A model generated the notes under the pieces. The model had not been told where the DNA came from. It saw nothing but the letters and a program-made list of their open reading frames with translations, and did no database searches. A stretch of DNA of 64,000 bases from Rhizobium tumorigenes (GTDB lineage Bacteria > Pseudomonadota > Alphaproteobacteria > Rhizobiales > Rhizobiaceae). The translations under genes and the position numbers were made by a program. Positions 17,300 to 25,623 of the stretch are shown piece by piece. Numbering within the stretch: the stretch's first letter is position 1; the number at the start of each line of letters is the position of its first letter. The stretch spans positions 186,001-250,000 of the forward strand of contig NZ_CP117260.1 in NCBI RefSeq assembly GCF_003240565.2, in the 5' to 3' direction.

Positions 17300-18352
17300 C
17301 TAAAGCTGGTCACGGCGTTTCCAGAGAAGTGTCAAGAGAACGGGGACGCCGACGATCGACATGACGATGCCGGCCGGCAACTGGTGCGGAGCAAATGCAG
17401 CGCGCCCGATCGTGTCTGCGGCCAGAACCAGCGCTGCGCCATAGAGCGCGCTTGCGCCCAGCAAAGCGCCCTGGCTGCCACGAACCGAAAGCCGGGCGAG
17501 GTGAGGGGCAATCAAACCCACGAAGCCAAGACTTCCAACCAGCGCCACGCAGGTAGACGTCAGCAGCACGGGTGCCGTGAACCTTATTATTGCGAGTGTT
17601 TTCAGCGACACGCCGAGCCCTGCCGCTGCCTGAGGACCGAGCATCGCGGCATCGGCTGCGCCTGCAGTCAGGAAGAGCAGGCAGGCACCAATGAACATCG
17701 CGGCAAAAGCGATCGGTACCGCTTCCCACGAAGCGCCGTTCAGGCTTCCGGCAAGCCATACGAGGGCCGCCTGGACATCGCGGATATCGGCAGTCGTGAC
17801 GATGACGGATACGACTGCGGCTGCAAGCCAGGACGTGCCGATGCCGACCATCACAAAGCGCATGCGGGTCACGCCGCGGGCGATCAGAACAACAACGAGC
17901 GCAATCGCAAGCCCTCCCGCCATGCCGGCAGCAGTCCGCCCGTAAAGCCCGGCAAAAGGCGCGTACAGCGAAAAGACGATCGCAGCGGCGCTGGCACCTT
18001 CCTTGACGCCAAGCAGGCCAGGATCGGCCAGTCCGTTGCGCGTCAGCGTCTGCATTGCCGTGCCGGCAAGTCCGAGCATGGCGCCGACCATCAGTGCCAG
18101 GAAAACGCGTGGCAGTCGCAGATCCCAAAAGATGCGCATGGTTTCATTACTGAGGCGCGCCGGATCCACGACGAGATCGAAAGCATCCCTGAGGTTTATC
18201 GGCTGGCTTCCGGCAAGGATGGCAAACAGGGTCAGGCAAACTGTGCCGAATGCCAGGCCCAGAATGGTGATCGAGGTGGCCACATGAATGCGTCTCGAGA
18301 AAAACGGACCGCTGACGACCAGGTGCGGGTTCGGAGTGTCGTAACCGGTCAT
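17300..18352 (-). CDS. Iron-siderophore ABC permease (FecD/FepG-like)
   Basis: A 350-residue FecCD-type permease with about ten hydrophobic segments. Start chosen at ATG 18352 (MTGYDTPNPHLV), which overlaps the TGA of the preceding permease (ATGA). Family segments seen: LRLPRVFLALMVGAMLGLAG, GVKEGASAAAI, and the coupling region GSLGFVGLIAPHLARL. It pairs with the neighbouring permease for ferric-siderophore passage across the inner membrane. Confidence 0.9.
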   Translation of the reverse strand: MTGYDTPNPHLVVSGPFFSRRIHVATSITILGLAFGTVCLTLFAILAGSQPINLRDAFDLVVDPARLSNETMRIFWDLRLPRVFLALMVGAMLGLAGTAMQTLTRNGLADPGLLGVKEGASAAAIVFSLYAPFAGLYGRTAAGMAGGLAIALVVVLIARGVTRMRFVMVGIGTSWLAAAVVSVIVTTADIRDVQAALVWLAGSLNGASWEAVPIAFAAMFIGACLLFLTAGAADAAMLGPQAAAGLGVSLKTLAIIRFTAPVLLTSTCVALVGSLGFVGLIAPHLARLSVRGSQGALLGASALYGAALVLAADTIGRAAFAPHQLPAGIVMSIVGVPVLLTLLWKRRDQL

Positions 18353-19368
18353 TTGAGAGCCCGCGAGGCGATGGCGACGAAGAGAGGCGCTCCCAGCATG
18401 GCGGTCATGATGCCGGTTGCCAACTCGTACGGCGTGAACAGGGTGCGCGCGCCTATGTCGGCAGCGACGAGCAACGCTGCACCGAGAAGTGCGGCAAGCG
18501 GCAGGGCAATGCGCGCATCTCCGCCGGCAGACCATCGTGCGATGGCAGGCACGATCAAGCCGACAAACCCGATCGGCCCGGCGATGGAGACAGCAGTTCC
18601 GGCGAGAATTGCCGTTGCGCAGAGGCCAACGAACCGTGTCGTCCAGATCGGAACGCCGAGCGCCTTCGCTACGGTATCGCCAAGTGCCAGAGCGTTGAGC
18701 CTTGGGCCAATGAAAAAAGCGAGCAGAAGGCCAACTGCTATCGGCACGAGCGCTGCTGCAATGGTGCCGTAGCTGACGCCGGCCAGATCGCCCGCAAGCC
18801 AGAAACGCAAGGATTGCAGGGTCTCCTCGTCGAAAAGCAGTATGGCCGAGGTGATGGACGAGGCCAGCGAAGACAGCGCGATGCCGCAGAAAGTAACCTT
18901 GAGCATCGTAGGGCCGGAGCGACCAGCGGAAGACACTGCCAGCACAAGGATAAACAAAGTGGCGGCGCCGACGGACGCGACCAGCGGACGACCGAGACCG
19001 CCAGACAGGAAAGGCACGCTGCTTGTCGCCGTGACCGCCAGTGCGGCACCGGCATTGAGGCCGAGAATATGAGGCTCACCCAGCGGATTGTGCAGTAGCC
19101 CCTGAAGGAGAAGCCCGGAGACGCCGAGTGCCGCACCGACGAGCAGGGCGGCTGCCAGGCGTGCAAATCGCAACTTGACCAGCAGTTGATGATCGAAATT
19201 AGCGGGATCGAAATGGAAGACCGCTTGAAAAAGGGTCAGCGGTGAAACCGCTCTGGCGCCTATACTCACATGGATGCAGGCCAGTGTCAGGATCGCCAGG
19301 AGAAGCGCGCCCGTTACAAGGCCGGCGCGAATCCTGCCTGAGGGCTGGCGCCTGGTATCCGAGGACAT
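18349..19368 (-). CDS. Iron-siderophore ABC permease (FecC/FepD-like)
   Basis: A 339-residue FecCD-type permease. Seen: LRFARLAAALLVGAALGVSG, HNPLGEPHILGLNAGAAL and the loop GPIGFVGLIVPAIARW. The ATG at 19368 is used here. A GTG at 19380 would overlap the ATPase stop as GTGA and add four residues, which is a plausible coupled start. It forms the channel with the FecD-like partner. Confidence 0.9.
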   Translation of the reverse strand: MSSDTRRQPSGRIRAGLVTGALLLAILTLACIHVSIGARAVSPLTLFQAVFHFDPANFDHQLLVKLRFARLAAALLVGAALGVSGLLLQGLLHNPLGEPHILGLNAGAALAVTATSSVPFLSGGLGRPLVASVGAATLFILVLAVSSAGRSGPTMLKVTFCGIALSSLASSITSAILLFDEETLQSLRFWLAGDLAGVSYGTIAAALVPIAVGLLLAFFIGPRLNALALGDTVAKALGVPIWTTRFVGLCATAILAGTAVSIAGPIGFVGLIVPAIARWSAGGDARIALPLAALLGAALLVAADIGARTLFTPYELATGIMTAMLGAPLFVAIASRALK

Positions 19369-19376
19369 GACATAGT

Positions 19377-20213
19377 TCACGTGATCGGTCCCGTGCCATG
19401 GGCAGGAACGAAAACCGGTTTTCCAGTTTGCGGATGGGTCAGTCGAATGACCTGCACGCTGAAGACATCCTCTATGAGTTCGGCAGTGCAGGTACCTGGA
19501 TCCGCCGCAATGTGCCGAATGGCCCCGTTTTTCAGGAAGACGACGCAATCGGCATACTGGACGGCGAAGTTCAGGTCGTGCAGCACGACAACGATCGTCC
19601 GGTCGTGATCCCGGGCCAGATGCCTCAGCAGTTCCATCACCTCCACCTGATAGTGGAGGTCGAGGTAGGTCGTCGGTTCATCCAGCAGGATAACCGGGGT
19701 TTGCTGCGCGAGAGCCATGGCGATCCAGCACCGCTGCCGCTGGCCACCGGAAAGGCTATCCACCGGGCGGTGGAGGAGATCGGACAGATCTGTGACCTCG
19801 AGCGCTTGCCTGACCGCTTGCTCGTCCTTGTCGGTCCACTGTTTCAGAAAGCCCTGGTGCGGATGGCGGCCACGCGACACGAGGTCATAAACCGTCAAGC
19901 CTTCCGGAACGACGGGGCTTTGCGGCAGGAGGCCCAGCTTCCTCGCCACCGACCGCGTCGGTAAAACGTGGATGTCGTGTCCTTCCAGAAGCACATTGCC
20001 AGCGCTGGGCTTCATCAGGCGGGCGAGGGTCGCCAGAATCGTCGACTTGCCACAGCCGTTGGGGCCAACCAGCGCGGTCAGCTTGCCTGCACCGATGTCG
20101 AGCGATATTCCGGCTAAGACTGTCTGCCGTCCGTAGCCTGCAGAGACGTCGCGTGCGGAGAGGGGAGGCCCTCGCTCGGCTGCTCGAACGTTCGAGTTTA
20201 ATCTGTCCGTCAT
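19377..20213 (-). CDS. Iron-siderophore ABC ATPase (FecE/FepC-like)
   Basis: A 278-residue ATPase with Walker A GPNGCGKST, signature LSGGQRQRCWIAMALAQ, Walker B VILLDEP followed by TTYLDLHYQ (typical of siderophore and B12 importers), and switch His in VVLHDLNFA. It is the first gene of the minus-strand iron operon: ATPase, FecC-like, FecD-like, binding protein, possibly RpiR. The start lies 77 bp from an operator-like repeat that is mirrored in front of the divergent receptor gene. Confidence 0.9.
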   Translation of the reverse strand: MTDRLNSNVRAAERGPPLSARDVSAGYGRQTVLAGISLDIGAGKLTALVGPNGCGKSTILATLARLMKPSAGNVLLEGHDIHVLPTRSVARKLGLLPQSPVVPEGLTVYDLVSRGRHPHQGFLKQWTDKDEQAVRQALEVTDLSDLLHRPVDSLSGGQRQRCWIAMALAQQTPVILLDEPTTYLDLHYQVEVMELLRHLARDHDRTIVVVLHDLNFAVQYADCVVFLKNGAIRHIAADPGTCTAELIEDVFSVQVIRLTHPQTGKPVFVPAHGTGPIT

Positions 20214-20289
20214 GCCCGCGGCGGTCCTGTTTTTTAAAATCCGACCCCTCCTACCGTCTCGAAACCGCGCGAGAAAGAGAATTCTTGAG

Positions 20290-20307
20290 TGTAGTAGTCA
20301 ATTTTAA
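20290..20307 (-). promoter_or_regulatory. Operator/promoter-like element of the iron-uptake operon
   Basis: Read on the minus strand this is TTAAAATTGACTACTACA, 76 bp upstream of the ATPase start. An almost identical copy (17 of 18 bases) sits in front of the divergent receptor gene in the matching orientation. The inner TTGACT could serve as a -35 box, though the -10 region here is weak. A shared binding site for an iron regulator is the natural reading, but no known Fur, RirA or Irr box is claimed. Confidence 0.55.
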
Positions 20308-20498
20308 ATTCGCAAAGATGCGATCGCCATTGTTTGCTGCGCCTACGTGACAGCCATATCGCGGCTCGCCTCTCCCGCAGGCGCACGCCCAACACATTGC
20401 ATCTATTTTTATATTAGGGGCATCTCAGGGTCGAGAGCCTGATGGGAACGGGAACGCAGGTAAGCACGCCCGGCATAAAAATGCGGATATCTCGGCAA

Positions 20499-20516
20499 TT
20501 AAAGTTGACTACTACA
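20499..20516 (+). promoter_or_regulatory. Operator/promoter-like element of the TonB-receptor gene
   Basis: TTAAAGTTGACTACTACA on the plus strand, 86 bp upstream of the receptor ATG, is the mirror copy of the element at 20290-20307. TTGACT is followed after 17 bases by ATACCT, a passable -35/-10 pair. The same spacing and orientation relative to both genes point to common control. The rest of the ~390-bp divergent region (20214-20602) shows nothing else. Confidence 0.55.
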
Positions 20517-20602
20517 TTCATGAAATCATACCTGCCATCGGCTCGCAGGCGGGCAAGGGGTAGTTTCTGACGAAGATATCCGTGAGGATATGGGGGTACG
20601 AC

Positions 20603-22807
20603 ATGATTGAACGGCGAGCCGCGGGGCGCTACGGTTACAATATCCTGAGGGCGACTGTCTTGGCGCTGGCTGCCTGCGCCGCCTATCCGGCATTCGGCGA
20701 AGACGCTCAACCAACTGCAACGGCCGAGACCGATGTGTTGCCCAAGGAGAGCCGGATAAAGGGCGACACCGTGCTGAAGCCGATCGTCGTCGGTAAAGGC
20801 AGCAACGCCGCGACGCAGGGCTATCAACCGATCTCGACCGTAACCGCGACCCGCACGGATACACCTCTACTCGATATCCCGCAGGCCGTGAACGTTGTCA
20901 GCCAGGACGTCCTGAGGGACCAGAATGCCCGATCGCTGGACGATGCACTTGCAAATATCAGCGGTGTTGCGCAATCGAATACGCTCGGGGGCACGCAGGA
21001 AGCCGTCATCCGCCGCGGTTTCGGGGACAACAGGGACGGTTCGATCCTCATCGATGGCATGAAAACCGCGATGTCTCGCAGCTTCAATGCAACGACCGAT
21101 CGCGTCGAAGTGCTGAAAGGGCCGGCGTCGACACTTTACGGCATTCTTGATCCCGGCGGCATGATCAACATCGTGACGAAGAAGCCGGAACAGACTTTCA
21201 GCGGCAAGACCTATACCAGCGTTTCAAGCTTCGGCGGTGGCTCTGCCGGATTTGATTTCACGGGCCCGATCGAAGGCACCGATTTAAGCTATCGCGTTGT
21301 CGGCGACTACAAGCACGTCGACTACTGGCGCAATTTTGGCGTCAACAAGGATTGGGTGCTCTCACCGTCGCTCACGTGGTCCGGTGACGATACCGAAGTG
21401 ACCGTCTCCTACACGCATGAAGACTATAGTGTCCCCTTCGACCGCGGGACGATCTTTGATCTCGCCACCGGCCATGCCGTCAATGTCGACCCGAAGATCC
21501 GCTTCGACGAACCCTATAACATCAGCGACGGGCAATCGAACCTTGCGTCTGTCCACGTCAAGCGCGACCTTGCCGAAGACTGGAAGCTGACATTCGATTA
21601 CACCTACAGCATCAATACCTATTCTGATAACCAGGCCCGCGTAATCTCCTATAATGCAGCGACCGGGATCCTGACGCGGCGGGCGGATGCGACGCAGGGC
21701 TCGACGATCTACAATCACGCCGTTCGAACAGATCTGTCCGGTGACGTCGATATTGCCGGTTTCCGAAATGAGCTGCTGTTCGGGACGTCCTACGATTATG
21801 CGGATACGCTCCGGACCAAGTTGATCCGCTGCGCCAATCGCTCCGGGTTCAATATCAATAATCCGACCTACGGTACGCTACCGGAATGCACCACCGTATC
21901 GGCTGCCGACAGTGACCAGACAGAGCAGATCTCGACGGCTTCCATCTATGCCCAGGACGCGTTGCATCTCAGCGATCAATGGATCCTGGTCGGCGGTTTT
22001 CGGTATCAATATTATGATCTGATGGCCGGCAAAGGGCGTCCTTTCAACGAGAATACCGATAGCAACGGCACTTCTTTCGTTCCACGGGGCGGCATTGTCT
22101 ACAAGATGACCCCGGACTTCTCGCTGTACGCGAACGCTGCCAAGACGTTCCGTCCGCAGTCTTCCATCGCCAGTTATTACGGCAATCTCGACCCCGAAGA
22201 AGGCGTGGCCTATGAGGTCGGTGCCAAATTCGACGTGCTTGACGGCATCACCGCGAACGTCGCGCTGTACACTAGCGACAAGAAGAATGTCGCTTATTCC
22301 AGCCTCGATCCGGTGACGGGCGATACGGTGGTGAAGACGGCAGGCCTCGTGCGGGCAAGCGGCATCGAAGCCGATCTGGCGGGCGAAATCACCGATGAGA
22401 TGAGTTTCATTGCAAGCTACGGCTATACGCACGCGCGGATCCTCGAGGATCCCGACTACGCCGGAAACGAGCCGGTCAATGTACCGCATCATACGGGCTC
22501 GCTCTATCTCACCTATGATTTTGGTGAGATCGACAGTCGTGGTGATTCACTGAAGCTTGGAGGCGGTGTTCGCGCCGTCGGGCGGCGTCCCGGGATCAAC
22601 ACGAACGCCTACTACCTGCCGGGCTATATGGTGGCTGACGCATTTGCAGCCTACACTTGGAAAAACGACCGCCCGTTGACGCTCCAGCTCAACCTCAAGA
22701 ATATATTCAACAAAACCTACTACACGTCATCGATCGGCACGACAGCGTTGGGAAACCAGATCGGCGAGCCTTTCAGCGCGGTATTGTCAGCGAGCATCCA
22801 GTTCTGA
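20603..22807 (+). CDS. TonB-dependent ferric-siderophore receptor
   Basis: A 734-residue outer-membrane receptor. Start chosen at ATG 20603, preceded by a G-rich GATATGGGGG; an in-frame GTG 21 bp upstream is less likely. Signal peptide cleaves near AFG|EDAQ. A plug domain follows (TDTPLLDIPQAVNVV, RRGFGDNRDGSILIDG, EVLKGPASTLYG), with PGGMINIVTKKP at its end, then a 22-strand-type barrel ending in ...SASIQF with the expected terminal aromatic. This is the siderophore-receptor subfamily (FhuA/FoxA/FpvA-like). The divergent ABC importer completes the uptake route. Confidence 0.92.
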   Translation: MIERRAAGRYGYNILRATVLALAACAAYPAFGEDAQPTATAETDVLPKESRIKGDTVLKPIVVGKGSNAATQGYQPISTVTATRTDTPLLDIPQAVNVVSQDVLRDQNARSLDDALANISGVAQSNTLGGTQEAVIRRGFGDNRDGSILIDGMKTAMSRSFNATTDRVEVLKGPASTLYGILDPGGMINIVTKKPEQTFSGKTYTSVSSFGGGSAGFDFTGPIEGTDLSYRVVGDYKHVDYWRNFGVNKDWVLSPSLTWSGDDTEVTVSYTHEDYSVPFDRGTIFDLATGHAVNVDPKIRFDEPYNISDGQSNLASVHVKRDLAEDWKLTFDYTYSINTYSDNQARVISYNAATGILTRRADATQGSTIYNHAVRTDLSGDVDIAGFRNELLFGTSYDYADTLRTKLIRCANRSGFNINNPTYGTLPECTTVSAADSDQTEQISTASIYAQDALHLSDQWILVGGFRYQYYDLMAGKGRPFNENTDSNGTSFVPRGGIVYKMTPDFSLYANAAKTFRPQSSIASYYGNLDPEEGVAYEVGAKFDVLDGITANVALYTSDKKNVAYSSLDPVTGDTVVKTAGLVRASGIEADLAGEITDEMSFIASYGYTHARILEDPDYAGNEPVNVPHHTGSLYLTYDFGEIDSRGDSLKLGGGVRAVGRRPGINTNAYYLPGYMVADAFAAYTWKNDRPLTLQLNLKNIFNKTYYTSSIGTTALGNQIGEPFSAVLSASIQF

Positions 22808-22893
22808 CAGGTAGCTGATAAAATCGCTTGTCGATGGGTGGCTTGACGGCAGGCTTCCGTGAAGTCTTTTCACCAGCCTCTTTGGCTCGTTTT

Positions 22894-22924
22894 CCGTAGT
22901 CCGCTTTCGTGAGGCGGACTACGG
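22894..22924 (+). terminator. Hairpin downstream of the receptor gene
   Basis: Perfect 11-bp stem CCGTAGTCCGC/GCGGACTACGG with a 9-base loop, 86 bp after the receptor stop. A T-run precedes it rather than follows it, so it may be a factor-assisted terminator or an mRNA 3'-end stabiliser. Confidence 0.4.
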
Positions 22925-23049
22925 CCGCTCCTATCCTTTGTCCGCAGCGTTGGCATCTCTGTCGGAAAACACACCCACCGTCCGGATCTCCCGTCGCCTA
23001 TCTCGCAGCTCCTCAATCCATGAGGAATCCCTGCAGATACATCTGGGCC

Positions 23050-23120
23050 AGAGCCTTTGGCCGCCCCCCCTTCAAACCCGAAATCATCCTGATTGTGGCG
23101 GCAAGGTGGGCCGCCGCAAC
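23050..23120 (+). pseudogene. Possible relic of an IS6-family transposase N-terminus
   Basis: In one plus-strand frame the DNA reads FGRPPFKPEIILIVAARW followed by AAATSL. This resembles the start of IS6-type transposases (F-x-P-E-I-I-L-x-A-V-R-W-Y-L-x-x-S-L). The similarity stops after about 25 residues and no terminal repeats were identified. It would be a mobile-element scar next to the peptide-export genes. The match is short. Confidence 0.3.
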
Positions 23121-23181
23121 ATCTCTCAATATAACTAGACCCAACTCAATAATGAGCCATGCCATACCTTTGGACACGGCA

Positions 23182-23223
23182 GCTTGATTGCCACGCAGGA
23201 ATTGCGAGTGCAGGCAATCAAGC
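23182..23223. repeat. Perfect 11-bp inverted repeat upstream of the exporter operon
   Basis: GCTTGATTGCC (23182-23192) and GGCAATCAAGC (23213-23223) are exact reverse complements separated by 20 bases, about 220 bp before the exporter start. It could be an operator, a hairpin ending transcription from the left, or the end of a lost mobile element. The rest of 22808-23442 shows only the receptor hairpin and the short transposase-like stretch. Confidence 0.5.
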
Positions 23224-23442
23224 GCCGACAACGATCCAAGGGAGCTTTGACGTATGTTCTTACATCACTCATCTGCACGGAATTCGGGACCAGTCAGTAC
23301 CCTTGGTCTGATGCGAGTTCTGAACTGGATGTAAAAGTCCAAATCTCCCGAACTTAACCATCGTGTGCAGAAAAACTCGTCGACGGCCCTGTCGTGAGCG
23401 GACGGTCGTCGGCCGGAATAACGGCCGGGCTTTCGTCGAAAA

Positions 23443-25623
23443 TTGCATCCCATTTCTCATTTTTCACCACCGCTAAAGCGAGATCGTCAGTTGTTTCTCA
23501 CGGCCCTCCATAAACGCTACGGGATTGAGCCTCTGCTACAATCCGAAGCCGCTGAATGCGGGCTTGCGTGCCTGGTGATGGTGGCCGGCTTTCACGGTCA
23601 TCGGATAACCTTGTCAGAACTTCGCCGCCGCCACGCTGCATCCGCAAACGGTACGACCCTGAAAACGCTCATCGCCGTCGCTGACGATCTCGGTTTGACG
23701 AGTCGGCCGCTGAAGCTGGAAATGGCAGATATCGGCAAGCTGAAGACACCCTGCATTCTCCACTGGGATATGTCGCACTACGTCGTGCTGACGCATGCAT
23801 CCGGCCGGTGGGTGGACATCCACGATCCCGCGAGCGGCCAGCGGCGGCTTTCCCTCAACGAAGCATCGAAACATTTTACCGGGATAGCGCTGGAACTCAC
23901 GCCGGCAACCACCTTCCGAACACGCAAGGTGGTCGAGCGGGTGCGCCTGGCCGACCTGTGGTCCCGGAGCGCAGGCTTCATTCCGAGCCTGCTGCAGATC
24001 CTGGCGCTCTCCACCCTGTTGCAATTCTTTGTTCTGCTGTCGCCGCTGGTCAACCAGATGATTGTCGACGAGGCCATCTCAAAAGGTGATTTCAGTCTCT
24101 TGAACGTCATAGTCATCGGCGCGGGATTGCTGCTGCTGGTCCAGAGCGCCACGACCTTGTTGCGCGGGTACGTGCAGATGCACTTCAGCACGCTTCTCAC
24201 CTTTCAGATGCGCGGCAATCTGTTGCGCCATGCCTTGCGCCTTCCTGTCCCGTGGTTTGAAAAACGTCGTCTCGGCGATATCCTGTCGCGTTTCAACTCC
24301 CTTCAACCGGTTCAGGATCTGCTGACAGGTGGCTTTGTGTCAGGCGCGCTGGACGGTTTGATGGCGATCATCACGCTGGCTGTGATGTTGATCTACGCGC
24401 CCTATCTGGCAGGCATTGTGCTGGCCTCGCTGGCGCTGGTCATTTGCATCCGCTTGGGGACTTTCCCTTGGCTTCGCAGCCTGACCAACGAGGGCATCCA
24501 GCACCAGGCCAAGGTGGATGGTATCCTCCTCGAAACTATCCGTGGAGCGCGAGCATTCAAGCTGTTCGGACGTGAACTGGAACGCCACGGTGTCTGGCAA
24601 AATGCCTATGCCGACAGCATCAACAACAATGTACGCGTCCAGAAAATCAGTCTCAAAGGCTCGGCAGGCCTATCCTTCCTGACGGGTGCCGAGATGCTTC
24701 TGGTCTTCTATTTCGGCGCCGGCAGCATCATCAGGGGAGAGATGACGCTCGGCATGCTGCTGGCTTTCCTTTCCTATCGGAGCCAGTTCAGCACGGCAGC
24801 GTTTTCACTCGTCGATCAGTATTTCAAATTTCGCATGATCGGCCTTCATCTCGAGCGCCTGGCCGATGTGGTGCATCAGGATCCCGAGCCCGCCCTCAAT
24901 GCCGCAGCACGCGAGGATCGTCCCCTTGCCGGATCGCTCCTCGTGCGCAACCTCTCCTTTCGCTATGCCGAACGTGAGGCATGGGTTCTGAAGGATGTAT
25001 CCCTCTCCATAGAGGCGGGGCAGTCCGTCGTCTTTGTTGGCCCTTCCGGCGGCGGCAAGTCTACCCTCTTGAAATTGTTGATGGGCCTCTATCCGCCGGG
25101 CGAAGGCGAGGTGCTTGTCGACGGTCTCCCGCTCGGGGCGTTCGGGATGCGCGCCTATCGAGCCAAGGTTGGTGTGGTGATGCAGGACGACCAGCTTTTT
25201 GCGGGGACGATTGCCGACAACATCGCCTTTTTCGATCCTGAGATCGATATGGCGCGGGTCGAAGAAGTAGTCCGCCTCGTTGGCCTTCATGACGAAATCA
25301 TGCGTATGCCAATGGGCTACATGACCCTGGTTGGCGATCTTGGATCGACGCTGTCGGGTGGGCAGCAGCAGCGAGCTCTCCTCGCCCGTGCGCTTTACCG
25401 CAAGCCGTCCATATTGTTCCTCGACGAGGGGACGGCCAACCTGGATGTTCTGTCGGAGCGCCGCCTCATGCAATCGCTGAGCAAGCTCCGTATCACCCAA
25501 GTGATGGTCGCACATCGCGCCGGAGCCATCGAGGGAGCTGCCCGCGTCTTCGCAGTGGAGAACGGCAATATACGCGAGCTGAAGCGCGACGTGCCGGCAC
25601 AGCCGCTGCAGGTGGTGCCATGA
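23443..25623 (+). CDS. Peptidase-containing ABC exporter (C39 peptidase, bacteriocin/microcin type)
   Basis: A 726-residue three-domain exporter of the CvaB/MchF type that cleaves double-glycine leaders and exports the peptide. N-terminal C39 peptidase: Gln33 and Cys39 in QSEAAECGLACL, His112 in DMSHYVVL, Asp128 in IHDPASG. A membrane domain with about six segments follows (roughly 165-440), then an ATPase (about 485-720) with GPSGGGKST, LSGGQQQR, LFLDEGTANLD and VAHRAG. All catalytic residues are intact. The frame has no ATG before the active-site Cys; upstream of that the frame opens after TAA at 23419, so the start is probably the TTG at 23443. The adaptor gene overlaps by 4 bp and a leader peptide gene follows. 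Confidence 0.9.
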   Translation: MHPISHFSPPLKRDRQLFLTALHKRYGIEPLLQSEAAECGLACLVMVAGFHGHRITLSELRRRHAASANGTTLKTLIAVADDLGLTSRPLKLEMADIGKLKTPCILHWDMSHYVVLTHASGRWVDIHDPASGQRRLSLNEASKHFTGIALELTPATTFRTRKVVERVRLADLWSRSAGFIPSLLQILALSTLLQFFVLLSPLVNQMIVDEAISKGDFSLLNVIVIGAGLLLLVQSATTLLRGYVQMHFSTLLTFQMRGNLLRHALRLPVPWFEKRRLGDILSRFNSLQPVQDLLTGGFVSGALDGLMAIITLAVMLIYAPYLAGIVLASLALVICIRLGTFPWLRSLTNEGIQHQAKVDGILLETIRGARAFKLFGRELERHGVWQNAYADSINNNVRVQKISLKGSAGLSFLTGAEMLLVFYFGAGSIIRGEMTLGMLLAFLSYRSQFSTAAFSLVDQYFKFRMIGLHLERLADVVHQDPEPALNAAAREDRPLAGSLLVRNLSFRYAEREAWVLKDVSLSIEAGQSVVFVGPSGGGKSTLLKLLMGLYPPGEGEVLVDGLPLGAFGMRAYRAKVGVVMQDDQLFAGTIADNIAFFDPEIDMARVEEVVRLVGLHDEIMRMPMGYMTLVGDLGSTLSGGQQQRALLARALYRKPSILFLDEGTANLDVLSERRLMQSLSKLRITQVMVAHRAGAIEGAARVFAVENGNIRELKRDVPAQPLQVVP

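Noticed and set aside
16682..18772. Very long open frame (about 696 codons) on the plus strand across the siderophore permease genes
   Set aside because: It is antisense to clearly real FecB/FecD/FecC-like genes, is rich in Arg/Gly/Ala/Asp in the way GC-rich shadow frames are, and shows no family features.
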